NCBI GenBank assembly: GCA_024734495.1
Contig: JALMQS010000873.1
Location: 62,001 to 126,000 of the forward strand
Reading direction: 5' to 3'
From: Forficula auricularia
Taxonomy: Eukaryota; Arthropoda; Insecta; Dermaptera; Forficulidae
DNA length: 64,000 bases
Shown here piece by piece: positions 46,471 to 58,074 of this stretch. The position numbers and the translations under genes are program-made. Below the pieces are notes generated by a model. It was given only the letters and a program-made list of their open reading frames with translations. It was not told the origin of the DNA and did not search any database. Position 1 is the first letter of the stretch. Each line of letters starts with the position of its first letter.

Positions 46471-47174
46471 ACTTTACCATACAACCTGGCCCCTCCTTAT
46501 ATTTAATATTTAATAAAATTATTTATATTCATGTAGGAGGGGTTAGTTTTTGCATTTTTAGACTCCTGGGGCCCACTGATTATGTATACAAAATTTGGTT
46601 GAGTTTGGTACAAGAACCTAGATTTTCATTTTTTGACCATACACCCCCCCCCATTTTGGGCGGTTAGTTTTTGCATTTTTAGACTTCTGTGGGTCCACTG
46701 ATTATGTATACAAAATTTGGTTGTGTTTGCTCAAATGGCCTAGATTTTTAATTTTTACCCCCCGTCCACCCCCCTTAATTTTGGGTCGATATGGACCAAA
46801 ATCTAATCAGCTCTTAATCTCAATGGACCAAAACTACGTGTGAAATTTGGTTTCGATATTCAAACTAGTTTTTGAGCTAGCTCGTCCACAAAAATTTGAT
46901 AACGCACAAACTAACGGACAACCAGACAACCAGACAACTATAGACGGACAGACTAACAGACATTTTGACAAAACAATTATTTTCTCGAAAAATATAATTT
47001 TTTCGATGTTCACTTATTAGAGCTTTTTTGTAGAGCGAAATGCCATGGTTTCGCTCAATTTTTTTAATCAAAATAGTTTCAGCTCGTTTTTGAGATATTT
47101 TGAAAAAAAGAAGGAAAAAACTACTTTTTTTCATGCACGATTACAATAATTGACCATACCCTGTATGGTAAAGT
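46471..47174 (+). mobile_element. Repeat family E, complete copy 1
   Basis: Ends are inverted repeats of 13 bases (ACTTTACCATACA, and TGTATGGTAAAGT at the right). The interior includes 'atgtatacaaaatttggttg', G/C runs, 'ctttttaatctcaatggacc'-like blocks and 'ttcgatgttcacttattaga'. No transposase frame. Length 704 bases. The size and inverted ends suggest a non-autonomous DNA transposon; no target duplication is clear. Confidence 0.65.
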
Positions 47175-48202
47175 AAAAAATATTTAAAATAAAATACAAG
47201 TGGTGGATCGTTATCAAGGATGAGATACCTGGCGACTGGAAGTATTGAAGTCATTCAAAGATTTTCATTATTTTGTTTCCTCAGGTATTAATTAGTGTTT
47301 GAAATAAATGCAAGATGGAGAAAAATAATGTTCGAGTATTTTTTCTTGTCTATTTGACTCTAGGATAACCCCTAAAAATTAAAAAGGACCCATTTTGAAG
47401 AAAAAAAACGCCAGTAAAATCGATGAATTTTTTTCAAAATAAACCAAACACTTGCAAAAAGAATAGAATGTAAAATTTTAATAAAACCAATTGTTTTCAT
47501 AACCACTTAAAAATTGCTACTTACAACACAATTCAGGCACAAAAACACAATTTATCCTATAAAATCCAACACAATCAGTTAATGAGTTAAAAATGGGCCA
47601 AATTAAATTATTTAAACTTTTTTCTAGAGTTGATGAAATAATTATTGAGTTATTCAAGTTTTTAATTTATTCATCCATAAATACTGTTTATATTAAATTA
47701 AAATTAGAGAATAAGGAAAAATATTAATATAGACAAAAGGAGAACCCTGGGCTCGAACCCGGGATCCTCCAGAGCGATGCGTTTTAAAAACTAGCTATAC
47801 TGATCTTCGAGCTTAAACGAATACCAAATGTCTTTATGAAGGATGGAATTTCAATTATTTAATCTCTTCCTTATTCCAGGAAAAGCTCTTCTAATTCTTT
47901 CGAAGTGAATAAAATTTTAATGGGGGGGGGGTTAGGAAGCTTGGGGTAGGGGTAGGGGGACCTAAAATCATCCAAGCCATTAAGAACATGATTTTTACTT
48001 TAAATTTTTTGATGGATTTTATTTTAAATAACTACTTAAGGATAAATGTTATTTTTCTTAACATGTTTTAATCTTAATGATAATTAATATAAAATAAACA
48101 AGTTTGAGAAACACTGATCTAATGTATAGGCAGTGGCGTAGCCGAACTTTTGGGGCGGAAGTGGCAAATTCCAAAACTGCTCTGAGGGCGTTAATCGTTA
48201 CC
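47175..48202. other. No gene seen, ends at assembly gap
   Basis: A+T-rich DNA with a tRNA-like relic at 47738-47812. The last 75 bases before the gap start 'ggcagtggcgtagccgaact', a type of string often found at transposon ends, cut off by the gap. Confidence 0.4.
47738..47812 (-). repeat. tRNA-like relic
   Basis: On the minus strand it has an A-box-like 'cagtatagctagt' and a B-box 'gggttcgagccc' with a plausible T stem (CCGGG/CCAGG, one mismatch). The acceptor ends do not pair. Most likely a tRNA pseudogene or SINE head rather than a working tRNA. Confidence 0.4.
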
Positions 48203-48302
48203 NNNNNNNNNNNNNNNNNNNNNNNNNNNNNNNNNNNNNNNNNNNNNNNNNNNNNNNNNNNNNNNNNNNNNNNNNNNNNNNNNNNNNNNNNNNNNNNNNN
48301 NN
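48203..48302. other. Assembly gap (100 N)
   Basis: Exactly 100 N, the usual placeholder for a gap of unknown size. Features either side cannot be assumed to be adjacent in the genome. Confidence 1.
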
Positions 48303-48423
48303 AACTATAAGTAAATTTGATAAAAGATACATTCATTCTCTCACGCATTCATTACACGTTCATGTCTCGTCCACTCACTCATACACACGATACATGAAAT
48401 AGGAGAAATCATCCAGAAATGAC

Positions 48424-50625
48424 TCTTCTAGTGAAATTTGTTTTCCCAGTTGTTTGTCGTGTAGCGGTCTTCTGTGTCCAGGACATGGTTCTTCTTTAGT
48501 CTTCTTATCGATTGGCTATTATCGAGTAAGGATATGGCTGAAGTGTTGGAGTGATTGTCCAGCTTATGAATGTGTTTTTGGTAAGCAATATGGATAACTT
48601 TCCTAACAGAGGGAACCTGAAGATCAATATGCAGTGATTCGTTGGTTATGTACCACGGAGCATCAGTTATGCATCGAAGGATTTTGGATTGGAGTCGTTG
48701 TATCTTGCTTATATTGGATTCACTTGCTGTTCCCCAGAGTTGACATGCATAAGACCAGATTGGTTTTAAAATCGCTTTATAAATAAGTATTTTGTTTTTT
48801 AACGCCAGTTGGGATTTTCTTCCTATAAGCCAGTACATTCTTTTGTATTTACAGTTTATTTGGTTGCGTTTGGAGTCTATGTGGGCTTTCCATGTGAGTC
48901 TCGAGTCTAAGATTAAGCCAAGATATTTCACAGAGCTACTATTAGGGATGATTTTAGAGTTTAAATAAACGGGTGGACATGTAATTTTTTTGTTTGTAAA
49001 TGTGATATGAGTTGATTTTTGTTCGTTTATATGGATTCTCCATTTTTTTAACCAGTGTTGTAAGGTGTCTAGTTGTTCTTGGAGACGATTGGAAACTGCG
49101 TCTGGGTCGTCATTTATGACAAGTAAAGCAGTATCATCCGCATAGGTAGCAACGAAAGTGTCCTCCAGGATTGGAATATCAGCTGTATATATAGTATAAA
49201 GTAAGGGCCCCAAAATGCTTCCTTGAGGAACTCCTGCTCGAATTTGATGGAATTTCGAAAAGTCATCTTCAATCTTTACTTGGAAGTAGCGATCTTCAAG
49301 ATATGATTTTAATATCCAGTAGTAATGATCAGGGAATAGTTTTTTTATTTTATAGAGAAGTCCAGGATGCCACACTTTATCGAATGCCTGTCTGACATCC
49401 AGGAACACTCCAGAACATATTTTTTTCTTCCAAGGTTGTTTCGATGATATTTACGATTCTGTGGATCTGCTCGGATGTTGAATGGTGATGTCGAAATCCG
49501 AATTGATGATGAGGTAGTATTTCATCCATTTCGATTTCAGCCTTTAATCGTAGTTGAAGAAGTTTCTCAAAAATCTTAGAAGTTTGTGGTAGCAGACTGA
49601 TTGGGCGGTATGAAGAAACTTCAGATTCCTTTTTACCCGGCTTAAGAATCATGATTATGTAAGCAAACTTCCACTGGGTTGGAAAATATCGTGTTTTTAA
49701 AATGGCATTAAATATTTCGGAGAGTAGAGTTAGTCCCTTTTTCGGAATTTTTTTTAAAATTTCAATCGTAATTAGGTCGTATCCAGGAGATTTTCTTCTA
49801 TTTGGTTCATGTTTTAAGAAATTTTCTATTTCTTTTGTTGTAAAGGGTCGAATGGGTGGGGATAATTGTAAAGGAGAATTCAAAAATTCTTCTATTTGGT
49901 GATTTTCAGAACTCAGACATGTTTGGGGAAAGGGATTAAAAGTGTTTTCTAAGTAATGGGAAAAAGGTTTCGGCTTTTCCGGATTTGTTCTTGCCCAGGA
50001 GTTTGTGTTTGTTTTTAATGGAGATATGAAGGATTTAGGTCTTTTTAGGTATTTAGTTGCTTTCCATAAGGAATGTTCATTGTTACCTTGTGGTGATAAT
50101 TTCGAGAGATAGTCTTGAAGTGTATCATTTTTATTTTTAAATGAGATTTTTTAGCTCCTTCGTTATGTTCTATTAGTGCTGACTTGTCTAAGGTAATGAG
50201 TTGTTTGCCATATTTTTCGAAGTCGCCGTTTTCTTCAATTTTTCTCTAATTCAATAAAATTACTTGTCCTTCTGATTTCTTATCAAGTTGATTTCATGCA
50301 GATTTTTGTATATGTTGTTTAAATGCTCAATTGCCATTTCAATATCCTCTTCTGTTTTGAGAGGAATTTTTAAATTTATATTATTTTCTATTAGGTTTTG
50401 AAACGATGACCAATTTGTTTTTTATTGCATAAAGTAGGGTTCTCTGTTTTATTTTTTATCAGTGTAGAGCTGATTGTGGCTATAATGGGTGTATAGTCTG
50501 AACTGAGATCTATATGTTCTTCTAAAGTTGTGTAGGTGCTTGCTATCCCATTTGAAATAAAGAAATCTAATGAATCAGGTAGTCTATTAGGATCATCTTT
50601 TAATATAACAGTTTTTTTGCTTGTT
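48424..50625 (-). pseudogene. Jockey-like LINE, endonuclease end plus nearly whole reverse transcriptase
   Basis: From about 50625 downward the minus strand first encodes the end of an APE endonuclease (LPDSLDFFISNGIA, LSSDYTPIIATI). It then carries the RT with SPGYDLITIEILKKIP, SYRPISLLPQTSKIFEKLL, HQFGFRHHHSTSEQ, FLDVRQAFDKVW (motif A), AGVPQGSILGPLLY (motif B) and YADDTALL (motif C), and the C-terminal region ending TTNNWENKFH and a stop near 48427. A seven-base T run (49420-49426; A run on the coding strand) causes the only frameshift within the RT; the intact frame KICSGVFLDVRQAF is readable across it. More stops lie between 49884 and 50450. The 5' end is truncated inside the endonuclease next to a SINE. 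Confidence 0.92.
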
Positions 50626-50649
50626 TTTCAAAGATCACTAATAAAAAAT

Positions 50650-50850
50650 GGGAAGTCGGGCTGTCCGAGCTAGCTAGGCGCGCTGGCCCCGCTTCAGCAT
50701 CGTGGGAGATCCGGGTTCGAGACTGGCTAGCATATAAAATTTCGACCTGCTAAAACTCGTGCTCCCTCACTAACCCTACTAACACTTTACTGATGTGCTG
50801 TCTAAATGGGCTTTGTTCCCGGTGATGATAAATAAATAAAAATAAAAAAA
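50650..50850 (+). mobile_element. tRNA-derived SINE
   Basis: The head has an A-box-like 'agctagctaggcgcgctgg' and B-box 'gggttcgagactggc'. The body ends 'gtgctgtctaaatgggcttt' followed by 'gttcccggtgatga' and a (TAAA)n-like tail. The same 3' end is found as a truncated insertion with a perfect target duplication at 27166-27231. About 200 bases long. Its own target duplication is not clear. Confidence 0.85.
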
Positions 50851-51064
50851 TAAATATTAAAAACTAACAAAAAGAAAAAAGCCGAAAGTGTTTGTTTGAC
50901 TAATGAATAAATTTGTAACATATAATTTTCACGGCAAAATAAAAGAGGACCCTATTAATGTAGATATATTGTCTTCTGGCTATCTGTCCATCTGTCTGTT
51001 TCGTATGTAGCTCTTAAAGTAATTAAGATACAACCTTGAAATTTACAAGTTAAATGTAAATTTA
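50851..51064. other. No gene seen
   Basis: A+T-rich spacer. Confidence 0.35.
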
Positions 51065-51547
51065 AACCGACTTCAAAAAAGGAGGAGGTTCTCTATTCGA
51101 CTGAATTTTTTTTTTGTGCTATGTTACCTCATATCTCCGCCAATTGTGAACCGATTTTGAAAAAAAAATTGGATTGGGTTCAGTCTAGCTTTCGACTGGT
51201 TCCGTTTTTTTTAATTTGTGTTAGACCTCTTTTGTTAGGTTTGTTCAGGCCTAGCTTCTTTGTTTATGAGCCGATTTCGATGATTCTTTTTTTAGTGGAA
51301 AGGGGTATCTTAGGGATGGTGACATATTAATTTGGCCAAGTTCTGATGATATAATCACTATTAATAACATCACTAAAAAGAGAAAATAAAAATAATTTTT
51401 AAGAAAAAATAAAACCGACTTCAAAAAATTAAATGCAACAAATAAAATACACTAAAAGGTATAAAATAATTATTATCTTATTTAGTTACAACTAAACGAC
51501 GAAATATTAACATGAAATTACTTTTTGAAGTCGGTGCCAAACAAACT
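51065..51547. repeat. Fold-back repeat family F, copy 3 (truncated)
   Basis: Inverted relative to copies 1 and 2: it begins 'aaccgacttcaaaaaaggag', runs through the unique arm and then one hairpin arm, and breaks off in the loop ('tgccaaacaaactta'). The remaining loop start has the same relation to the unique arm as in copies 1 and 4. Confidence 0.8.
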
Positions 51548-53067
51548 TAAGAGGAAATTTGTAAAAAATTTAATTCTCTACAAAAAAGGGCCTTTGAATA
51601 AAATCTCTCCGATTAATGGTTTTCAAGATAGAGGGGTTTAAAGTTTTATCAACATAAAACAATTAATAATTTTTGAACCCCCCGCCATCCCCTAATTTTG
51701 GGCCCCGAAAAAAATAACTTTCTTTTTTTATTATAAATTCATTTTATAGTATATTTAATATTCTTTTCTTTTTTAGTATGGAAATCTTATAATTTTAATA
51801 TTTTTAACCTCCTCCCCCTTAATTTTGGGTTCGATTTCAACCAAAATCTAATCACACAAAATTTGCCAATGTACGTACGAACTAGCTCACAGACATTTTG
51901 ACAAAACAATTAATATCTCGAAAAATATAATTTCGGTTGGGAAAAGCTGCTCTAAATGAAAAAATTGCACTTTTTGGCCTCTGGACGAGACCCATATAAT
52001 TTTTGGCAAAAACCGCCACGTGATGGAAATTCAACCTGATTGAATACTACAATTTGTGCCTTTGTTTGAGAACATGGGTTCTGTAGTTTTACCCGAGGAC
52101 CTCTTTGAACTCGCGCTTGGCGTGAAACCGATTCCAATGCTTCGTATTGGATAAAGTAAAAAGCAAAATCACATTAATAAAATGGAACTGAGGCAGCAAA
52201 TCGGGAAAACTCGAATGTTTATATGGTAAACTCTACCTTTTCTATTCTCTACCTATTTAAAGCTTATGTAAAAATTATCCTTTCATACATCACTTGATGG
52301 CTTACATACCATAAGCTCTGGAGCATTCCATCAACGACTGGACTCGCCTAGCTCTTACGCAGCTTTCATTCTTCTGCGCGCAATGTGTTGCCTAAATACA
52401 GGCGCACCAACGTCATAAATCAAGTTCAAATTCAGACTACATTTTGAGGATTTTAATTAGTACAGTTATTTATTTATATTTTATAATTCAATATTTTTCT
52501 TATACGTGCGAAAAAATTGAATTAGTTAAAAAGCTCTAAATGAAAAAATAATTCAAATTCAAGTTCGATTTCGGACAAGAGCTACAATATTCGATTATTT
52601 ATTCACTCGTGATTGTAAAAGATAAAAGAATTGAGTATTGGGCTCATAAAATTAAATGAAAAATTATTACTCTTTACGCTGACCAATGGGTTGGTCTCCG
52701 GAGTGGCCGAGAAATATTGAATTTACTCAAAAATTCACTGCAAAATCCCTACATAATTTTCATATTCGTGTCTATCTATTGTTTATACTGTCCGAAGTTA
52801 CAAGAAGCCAAACAAAGCTAAGCTATTTCGTCATTATGAATGTACACTAGAGTGGCATTTTCGGTCTACAAAAAAGCCCTAACAAGTGAACATCGAAAAA
52901 ATTATATTTTTCAAGATAATAGTACTTTTTAATACTTTTCTTATTTAGCGTAACAACGCGCGCTTTGCGCTGTCAAAATGTCTGTTAATTAGTCTGGTTG
53001 TTAGTCTGGTTGTCTGTTGGTCTGTGCGTTACTCCCCCCCCAAAAAAATGCTGAATTTATTAGAGCT
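51548..53067. repeat. Repeat debris including family E fragments and a dispersed repeat
   Basis: 51690-51930 and 52853-53045 are family E fragments ('ccaaaatctaatcacaca', 'agtgaacatcgaaaaaatta'). 51965-52125 recurs inverted at 59095-59250 ('ttttggcctctggacgagac' against 'gtctcgtcgagaggccaaaa'). No coding sequence. Confidence 0.55.
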
Positions 53068-54297
53068 GTATGCGGAAAAGTTGCCACCTATAAATGTAAT
53101 CATGTGTGTGAATTTGAACTTCCTACGATTCAATCTTAAGGTGCCCCTTTGCCACCACGAAAATTTGGGACTTTTTTCAGATTTTTGCTTATAACTCGAA
53201 AACCATGGGTCCTACGGAAAATTTTCCTCTTACCAAAATGAAAGAGCATAGAATTTCGCGTTGAATAACCTACTGAAAAGTTAAAATCAGTTTAGCCGTT
53301 TAGCCACAATCGATCGTCAAAGATAGGCAAGTTTTACCAACTTTGTGTAAAAGTGAATTATTCTCATTATGTGATCACAAGAAACCACTTTTCGAATTTT
53401 GGTGCTGACCCCCATAATAGTTGCCAATTGGCTAAAAAATGAGATTGGCAAAGTTTCATCTTAATTGGACAACGGTAACCCGTGCCGCAATAAGGTCGGA
53501 TCATGTCCTGTCTTGGAAAATTCTGGATATCTTCAAATCTAAAAGTTTTAACAAAAAAGTGGCTCAAGTAAAACTTCAAGACAACAAAATTTCTTAGAAA
53601 ATGAGACAAGAATCAAGTTTCTAGGATGAGTGGTTTTCATTTTATGAATGAAAAACTGCAATTTTTTCAACCTCATTGCGGCACGGGTTACCGTTGTCCA
53701 ATTAAGATGAATGATTGCCAATCTCGTTTTTTAGCCAATTGGTAACAATTCTGGGGGTCAGCGCCGCAAAAATTTGAAGAGATGTTTCTTGTGACCACCT
53801 AATGAGCATAATTCACTTTGGTAAAAATTGCCTATTTTGACGATCGATTGTGGCTAAACGGCTGAAGCAATTTTAACTTATAAGTAGATTATTCGACGCG
53901 TAATGTTATGCTCTTTCATTTTGATAAGAGTAAAATTTTCTGTAGGACGCATGATTTTCGGGTTATAAGCAAAATATGAAAAAAGTCCACAATTTTCGTA
54001 GTTTTTAGTCCCTCAAAAATTTAGCACCAGCCAGAAACCGTCGAAAACTCATATAACTCTTATTTGGAATGCTTAACGTCGATTAAAATTATTTCCAGCT
54101 TGTGCAATGTGCATTTTTATTGACCAGCGCGGCATTTTTTCGGTGGTTTTCAGAGAGAAATCATCAGTCAGCGTCAAAAGTGCATTCGCGACGAGCCGGC
54201 GCAATACACATTTGATGGGGCACCTTAAGATATAATTTGATTTAGCTGAGATTTTGTATTAGAAATAGACTTTGTATTAGGCAACTTTTCCGCATAC
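53068..54297. repeat. Outer inverted repeat enclosing a fold-back element
   Basis: 'gtatgcggaaaagttgcc' at 53068-53085 is exactly inverted at 54280-54297. Without the enclosed 1085-base element the outer repeat would be a small MITE of about 140 bases. Confidence 0.65.
53140..54224. mobile_element. Fold-back DNA transposon at a TTAA site
   Basis: Ends GGTGCCCC and GGGGCACC, flanked on both sides by TTAA (53136-53139, 54225-54228), as for piggyBac-type insertions; TA with AGGTGCCCC ends is the alternative. Long inverted arms (about 53143-53500 and 53665-54010) pair well, for example 'cggtaacccgtgccgcaat' with 'attgcggcacgggttaccg'. No transposase frame is seen. Confidence 0.7.
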
Positions 54298-54713
54298 GCC
54301 ATTTCAAATTTTTTGAGCTTAGTTTTCACTGCACCGTAGATGTACGCCTCTCGTCAGCCTTTCTTAGCTGAAATCCAGTGAACCGGAAGCGACCACCAAG
54401 TCGCCAAAGAGTCCACGATTGCATATTTCCGGAACTCCATGAAGAACGTTTATAATAGACGAATAGACTCATGGTGAAGACGCAAGTCGTGAAATCTGTA
54501 GTCATTTCGAACCAAATATTCAACAACGGTATGTACAGACTATTTATCATCCTGATATACATGTGTATATGATTTGCATCAAGCAGAGGACAATCCTTGA
54601 TTCACTGACAGCTGATTATTTACTATACCAAAAACCGGAAGCTTGATGAGCTGTATTGAACAGATCAAATGAATAAATTTTAAAGAATGAAAAAAGTACT
54701 ATCTATTCGAGCC
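54298..54713. other. No gene seen, solo Penelope-like module
   Basis: Contains 'gatttgcatcaagcagagga' at 54572-54591, the Penelope-like terminal module. The minus-strand frame 54326-54562 has no domain. Confidence 0.4.
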
Positions 54714-55495
54714 CAGGATTGTCCAACCTGGCTCAGCACTGGGATGTATGCGGCCCGACATGAAATTATAAAGAGTATTTTAATGTACTCATTGTAAAAC
54801 ATATCTGATAGAATTTGACCGATAATTTTTTCTAAAGTAAGAAGAAATTGGGAAATCTTCCCAAAAGTTTCGAAGAATAAAAGGGCAGATTTTAAATTTT
54901 GAATGTCAAAAAATATATCAAGATTTTCTGAAAAAATAATCCTAATTTTGGCATATTTTAACTTCATTTTTATTAGATATAAATATTTTATCTGCAAAGT
55001 TTCTGAGTGAATATGCATGAAACTGCTATCAGACATTTAACTGAAAGATTAATTTCATAATGTCTCTTTACTAGAATTTTATAAAAATTATCTAATAAAA
55101 AAAAAAATATATATATTACTAGTTTCACAATATGCATTCATTTTTTTTGAAAATATGAATTTACATATACGTGAAGATGAAGAAGCTATTTTCAAGAATT
55201 AAATTCACTAAAAGTAAAATTTTAAGCTCAACTATCAGGTAAAAAAAATAATGAAGTTTCGAATATTTAAAAATTTGAAGTGCTAAATGATTTAAAATCA
55301 AAATCCTGAAGGAAAAGAATTATTATCTTATGACATTTTTTCTTCTTTGTCATGGTAGATATCATTATTCTACATTATTAACTATCTTTTTCGATTAATG
55401 AATATCAATAGAATTAGTATATTTTATATGCGGCCCCAGGCATTTGTTTTTTCTTAAAATGCGACCCGTGTATGCCAAAAGGGTGGAGACCTCTG
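54714..55495. mobile_element. hAT MITE, family with CAGGGGTGTCCAACC ends, degraded copy
   Basis: Matches the 60306-62198 element throughout ('tgatttaaaatcaaaatcct', 'gcggcccgacat', 'tttgtcatggtagatatcat') and has the degenerate end 'caggattgtccaacc'. The target duplication is no longer recognisable. It serves as the empty-site reference for two insertions in the 60 kb copy. Confidence 0.8.
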
Positions 55496-55568
55496 CTCTA
55501 GGGTAAAGTAATTTAAAATATAATTTTACTAAAAACTTTATATAAAGCCATAGCATCCATATTATTTA
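55496..55568. other. Short spacer
   Basis: A+T-rich, nothing seen. Confidence 0.3.
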
Positions 55569-56093
55569 ATTAATCAAGTACGTTGGCAGGTATTTGGACA
55601 GGAAGGTAGCAAATCAAAAAATTGTCATTGTTTTACCCGAAGTTTTGCCAATTTTATTTTGGCTTCAGCAGGCGTCTAAAAATCACAAAAAACAGAGTTT
55701 CAGAGAAATTAACAAAAGTCACATCATTTTTTCCCTTCCTTTCTTTTTTCTCTGACCAAATCAACAAACAACATTACATGTAACATACCTCAATGATTAT
55801 GATTAATATTATGATATAGCAAATGTGCACATATTTTATTAATAAAATCAATTGTAAATTATTTTTTTATGATCCGAACAATGATCCAATTTATATAAAA
55901 AAGAATGATTCAAATGACAGGACTAATTATAGTATTTACTTAAATAAATAGATCTGAAGATAACAATAATGATTATAATCAAATTCCAGGCCATTAGAGC
56001 CTGATGAAGCCAAAATAAAGTTGTCGAAACGTCGCGTAAATCAATGACAATTTTTTTGATTTGCTACCTTCCTGTCCAAATACCTGCAAACGC
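55569..56093. repeat. Penelope-like terminal repeats (subfamily C), head to head
   Basis: 'ggcaggtatttggacaggaa' with 'ggtagcaaatcaaaaaattg' at 55574-55615 is inverted at 56048-56093. The right half has a hammerhead-like motif (56001-56034); the left half has a decayed version on the minus strand near 55627-55673 whose stem II (GCCAA/TTGGC) is perfect. Confidence 0.6.
56001..56034 (+). ncRNA. Hammerhead-like motif, subfamily C
   Basis: CTGATGA, one extra A, stem II GCCAA with TTGTC (one mismatch; repaired in the inverted partner), GAA, the self-complementary ACGT, then C. The flanking bases GC and GC can pair as a short stem I. Confidence 0.45.
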
Positions 56094-56331
56094 ACTTGAA
56101 TAATTTATATAAACTTTTTAATCTTTTTTTTGTGGTCCTCAAGATACTTAATAGGAATATTAAATTTCATCAAAATTGGTCAAGTCATTTTCAAGATTAT
56201 TGGATAAAAAATAATTGGTAGGTTTCACATTAAGATATAAAAATAAAACGAATTTATTTTTTGGAGAGACTTTACTCTCGATATATAATATAGAATCTAC
56301 TTCTACCTTCGCCAATCATCTACATTTGAAT

Positions 56332-57044
56332 TAGGGACGGATTTCCCACTAGGCACACTAGGCCAGTGCCTAGAGGTGGCACGGCCTGACGGCTGTTCCG
56401 AACTATCGCGACGGTATAATTACAAAATTTTATAATAAAGAAATTTTAAAAAATAATTTTTTTATTCATTTTTATGTAATTTAATTTCTATTTTAAAAGT
56501 AAGAAAAAAAGACTCATTATTTATTTAAATTGTGCAGCTGTTTCAAACTGCTCAGCAGAACGTTCATTTTCTGTCCTAAAAAGAATAAAATCTTGCTTTA
56601 GATCCAGAATGAATGAAGATAAATTAAACTCGTTTGCTCTTCTACAAATCGAGGCTGAACTTTTGAACGGTGATCAAATAAAAGTTAAAGGCTTAATAGA
56701 TGAGTTCACAATGGTTAAAAGTAGGAGGAAACCAATGTAAGGAAATATAATAAAGACTTCCAAAAGTAGAAAACATTGTTACGTTAGTTTATTTTTGTTA
56801 ATTTTTCTTTTTATTCAAGAATTTCAATAATAATGTATTTTTTAGTTTGTAAAAGTATAGACCTTTTCAAACGTAATTAAAATTAAAAAAAGTAACTCTT
56901 GGTGTTTTTATGAACACCCGTTTATGGACTCGTTATATTTAGTTTTTTTTATTTAAATAATGAATTTGGCACAGATGTGACATGTTTCAAGGGGCAGCAG
57001 TCAGAATAGTGCCTAGGGGCAAAATATTTATAAATCAGTCTCTG
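56332..57044 (+). mobile_element. hAT element with 8-base target duplication, internally deleted
   Basis: Ends 'tagggacggattt' and 'aaatcagtctctg' are imperfect inverted repeats and are flanked by ATTTGAAT on both sides (56324-56331, 57045-57052). Subterminal 'ggcacactaggccagtgcct' and 'gtgcctaggggc' match a hAT group with CCxACTAGGCA-type ends. It still holds the C-terminal part of a transposase. Confidence 0.9.
56528..56740 (+). pseudogene. hAT transposase dimerisation domain remnant
   Basis: The plus frame reads NCAAVSNCSAERSFSVLKRI, the hallmark hAT C-terminal dimerisation motif (S-x-E-R-x-F-S), then SRMNEDKLNSFALLQIEAEL and ends at TAA 56738-56740. The N-terminal BED, RNase H-like core and catalytic residues are missing. 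Confidence 0.88.
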
Positions 57045-57052
57045 ATTTGAAT

Positions 57053-58074
57053 AAACACACCTCTTCTATTAGCCACCTCGTTCCTTTACATTTCGAAAGA
57101 AAGGGCTTGCGTTTAGATTTTTAGAGTCAACTGAAATAAAATTAGCTCTCTCAAATAAAACGAATATACTAAATAATCAATTAGAAGTTAAGAAAAGTAC
57201 AATCATTGATTACATTCTTTAAATATTTGCAATCTTTTCATTAATTCTCTCCCCCCCCCCTACACCTACCTGATGAGTGTAGATCCTCATTTCTCAGAAG
57301 GCCATTCAAAATTAAACAAAATAGACTTCCTACCTTTCTCCCTCCCCTAATTTTAAATATTTACCCTTTTGTTATTTAAAAATAAATTTTACCATTGACT
57401 TGTATTCAAATTCAACTTATCCAGGTCAGTTACTTTCTGTTGCTCCTGAAGATGGGTTAGCCAGCCGAAATATATATCAATATCGAGATTAAAGTCTCTC
57501 CAAAAATAAATTCGTTTTATTTTTATATCTTAATGTGAAACCTACCAAGTATTTTTTATCCAATAAATTTAAAAAATGTTTCACCAAGTACCAAAACCAT
57601 TTTCAAGATATTTAGAAAAAAAAGGTACTGCAATAAAGTAGTAATGTTTGTGGGCCTAATCCAGCAAATATAGCTGGAAAGTATTCTGGTCTTCAGGCAA
57701 GAATAAAAGATAAATATGAATTTTCACTGAATTTAGGAGGTGTTCAGGCGGTTGGATGTCCTTTCAGAAGCAGTACATACTTCAAACTCCTCCAAAAATT
57801 GTTCAATTTTTTCTCGGGTTCGAACAATCGATGAAAAATCTTGACAGAAAGTTTAGGTGCAAAGTTCTGAAGTCTCTGAAGCAGATGGTCTGCACGCGAT
57901 GATGCTCTTAACGCGTTGCGTAATGGTTGCAATCATAATTTTAACATCAATTGCCAGAAACACCAATCTACCAGTAGAAACAAGAACGAGGCTTAATAAA
58001 TCGATTTTCTTGCAATCCTTTTAAAGCTTTGAATATACATATTTATAAGTGTTCTTTATATGTAAGAATTTTTT
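57053..58074. other. No gene seen
   Basis: A+T-rich with the subfamily D Penelope-like arm at 57446-57545. 57546-57620 continues a repeat found near 56130-56220 and, inverted, near 59450-59550 ('ttttcaagatatt'). Confidence 0.35.

Larger units (their letters stand above)
56221..57545. repeat. Penelope-like terminal repeats (subfamily D) enclosing a hAT element
   Basis: The arm at 56221-56292 ('ggtttcacattaagatataa', 'cgaatttattttttggagag') is inverted at 57470-57545. The right arm carries a hammerhead-like motif at 57446-57478: CTGAAGA, extra T, imperfect stem II, GAA, ATATATAT, C. The hAT element at 56332-57044 interrupts the interior. Confidence 0.5.

Noticed and set aside
47738..47812. Possible functional tRNA gene
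   Set aside because: It has box A and box B strings and a T arm, but the acceptor ends do not pair and no clean anticodon arm can be drawn.
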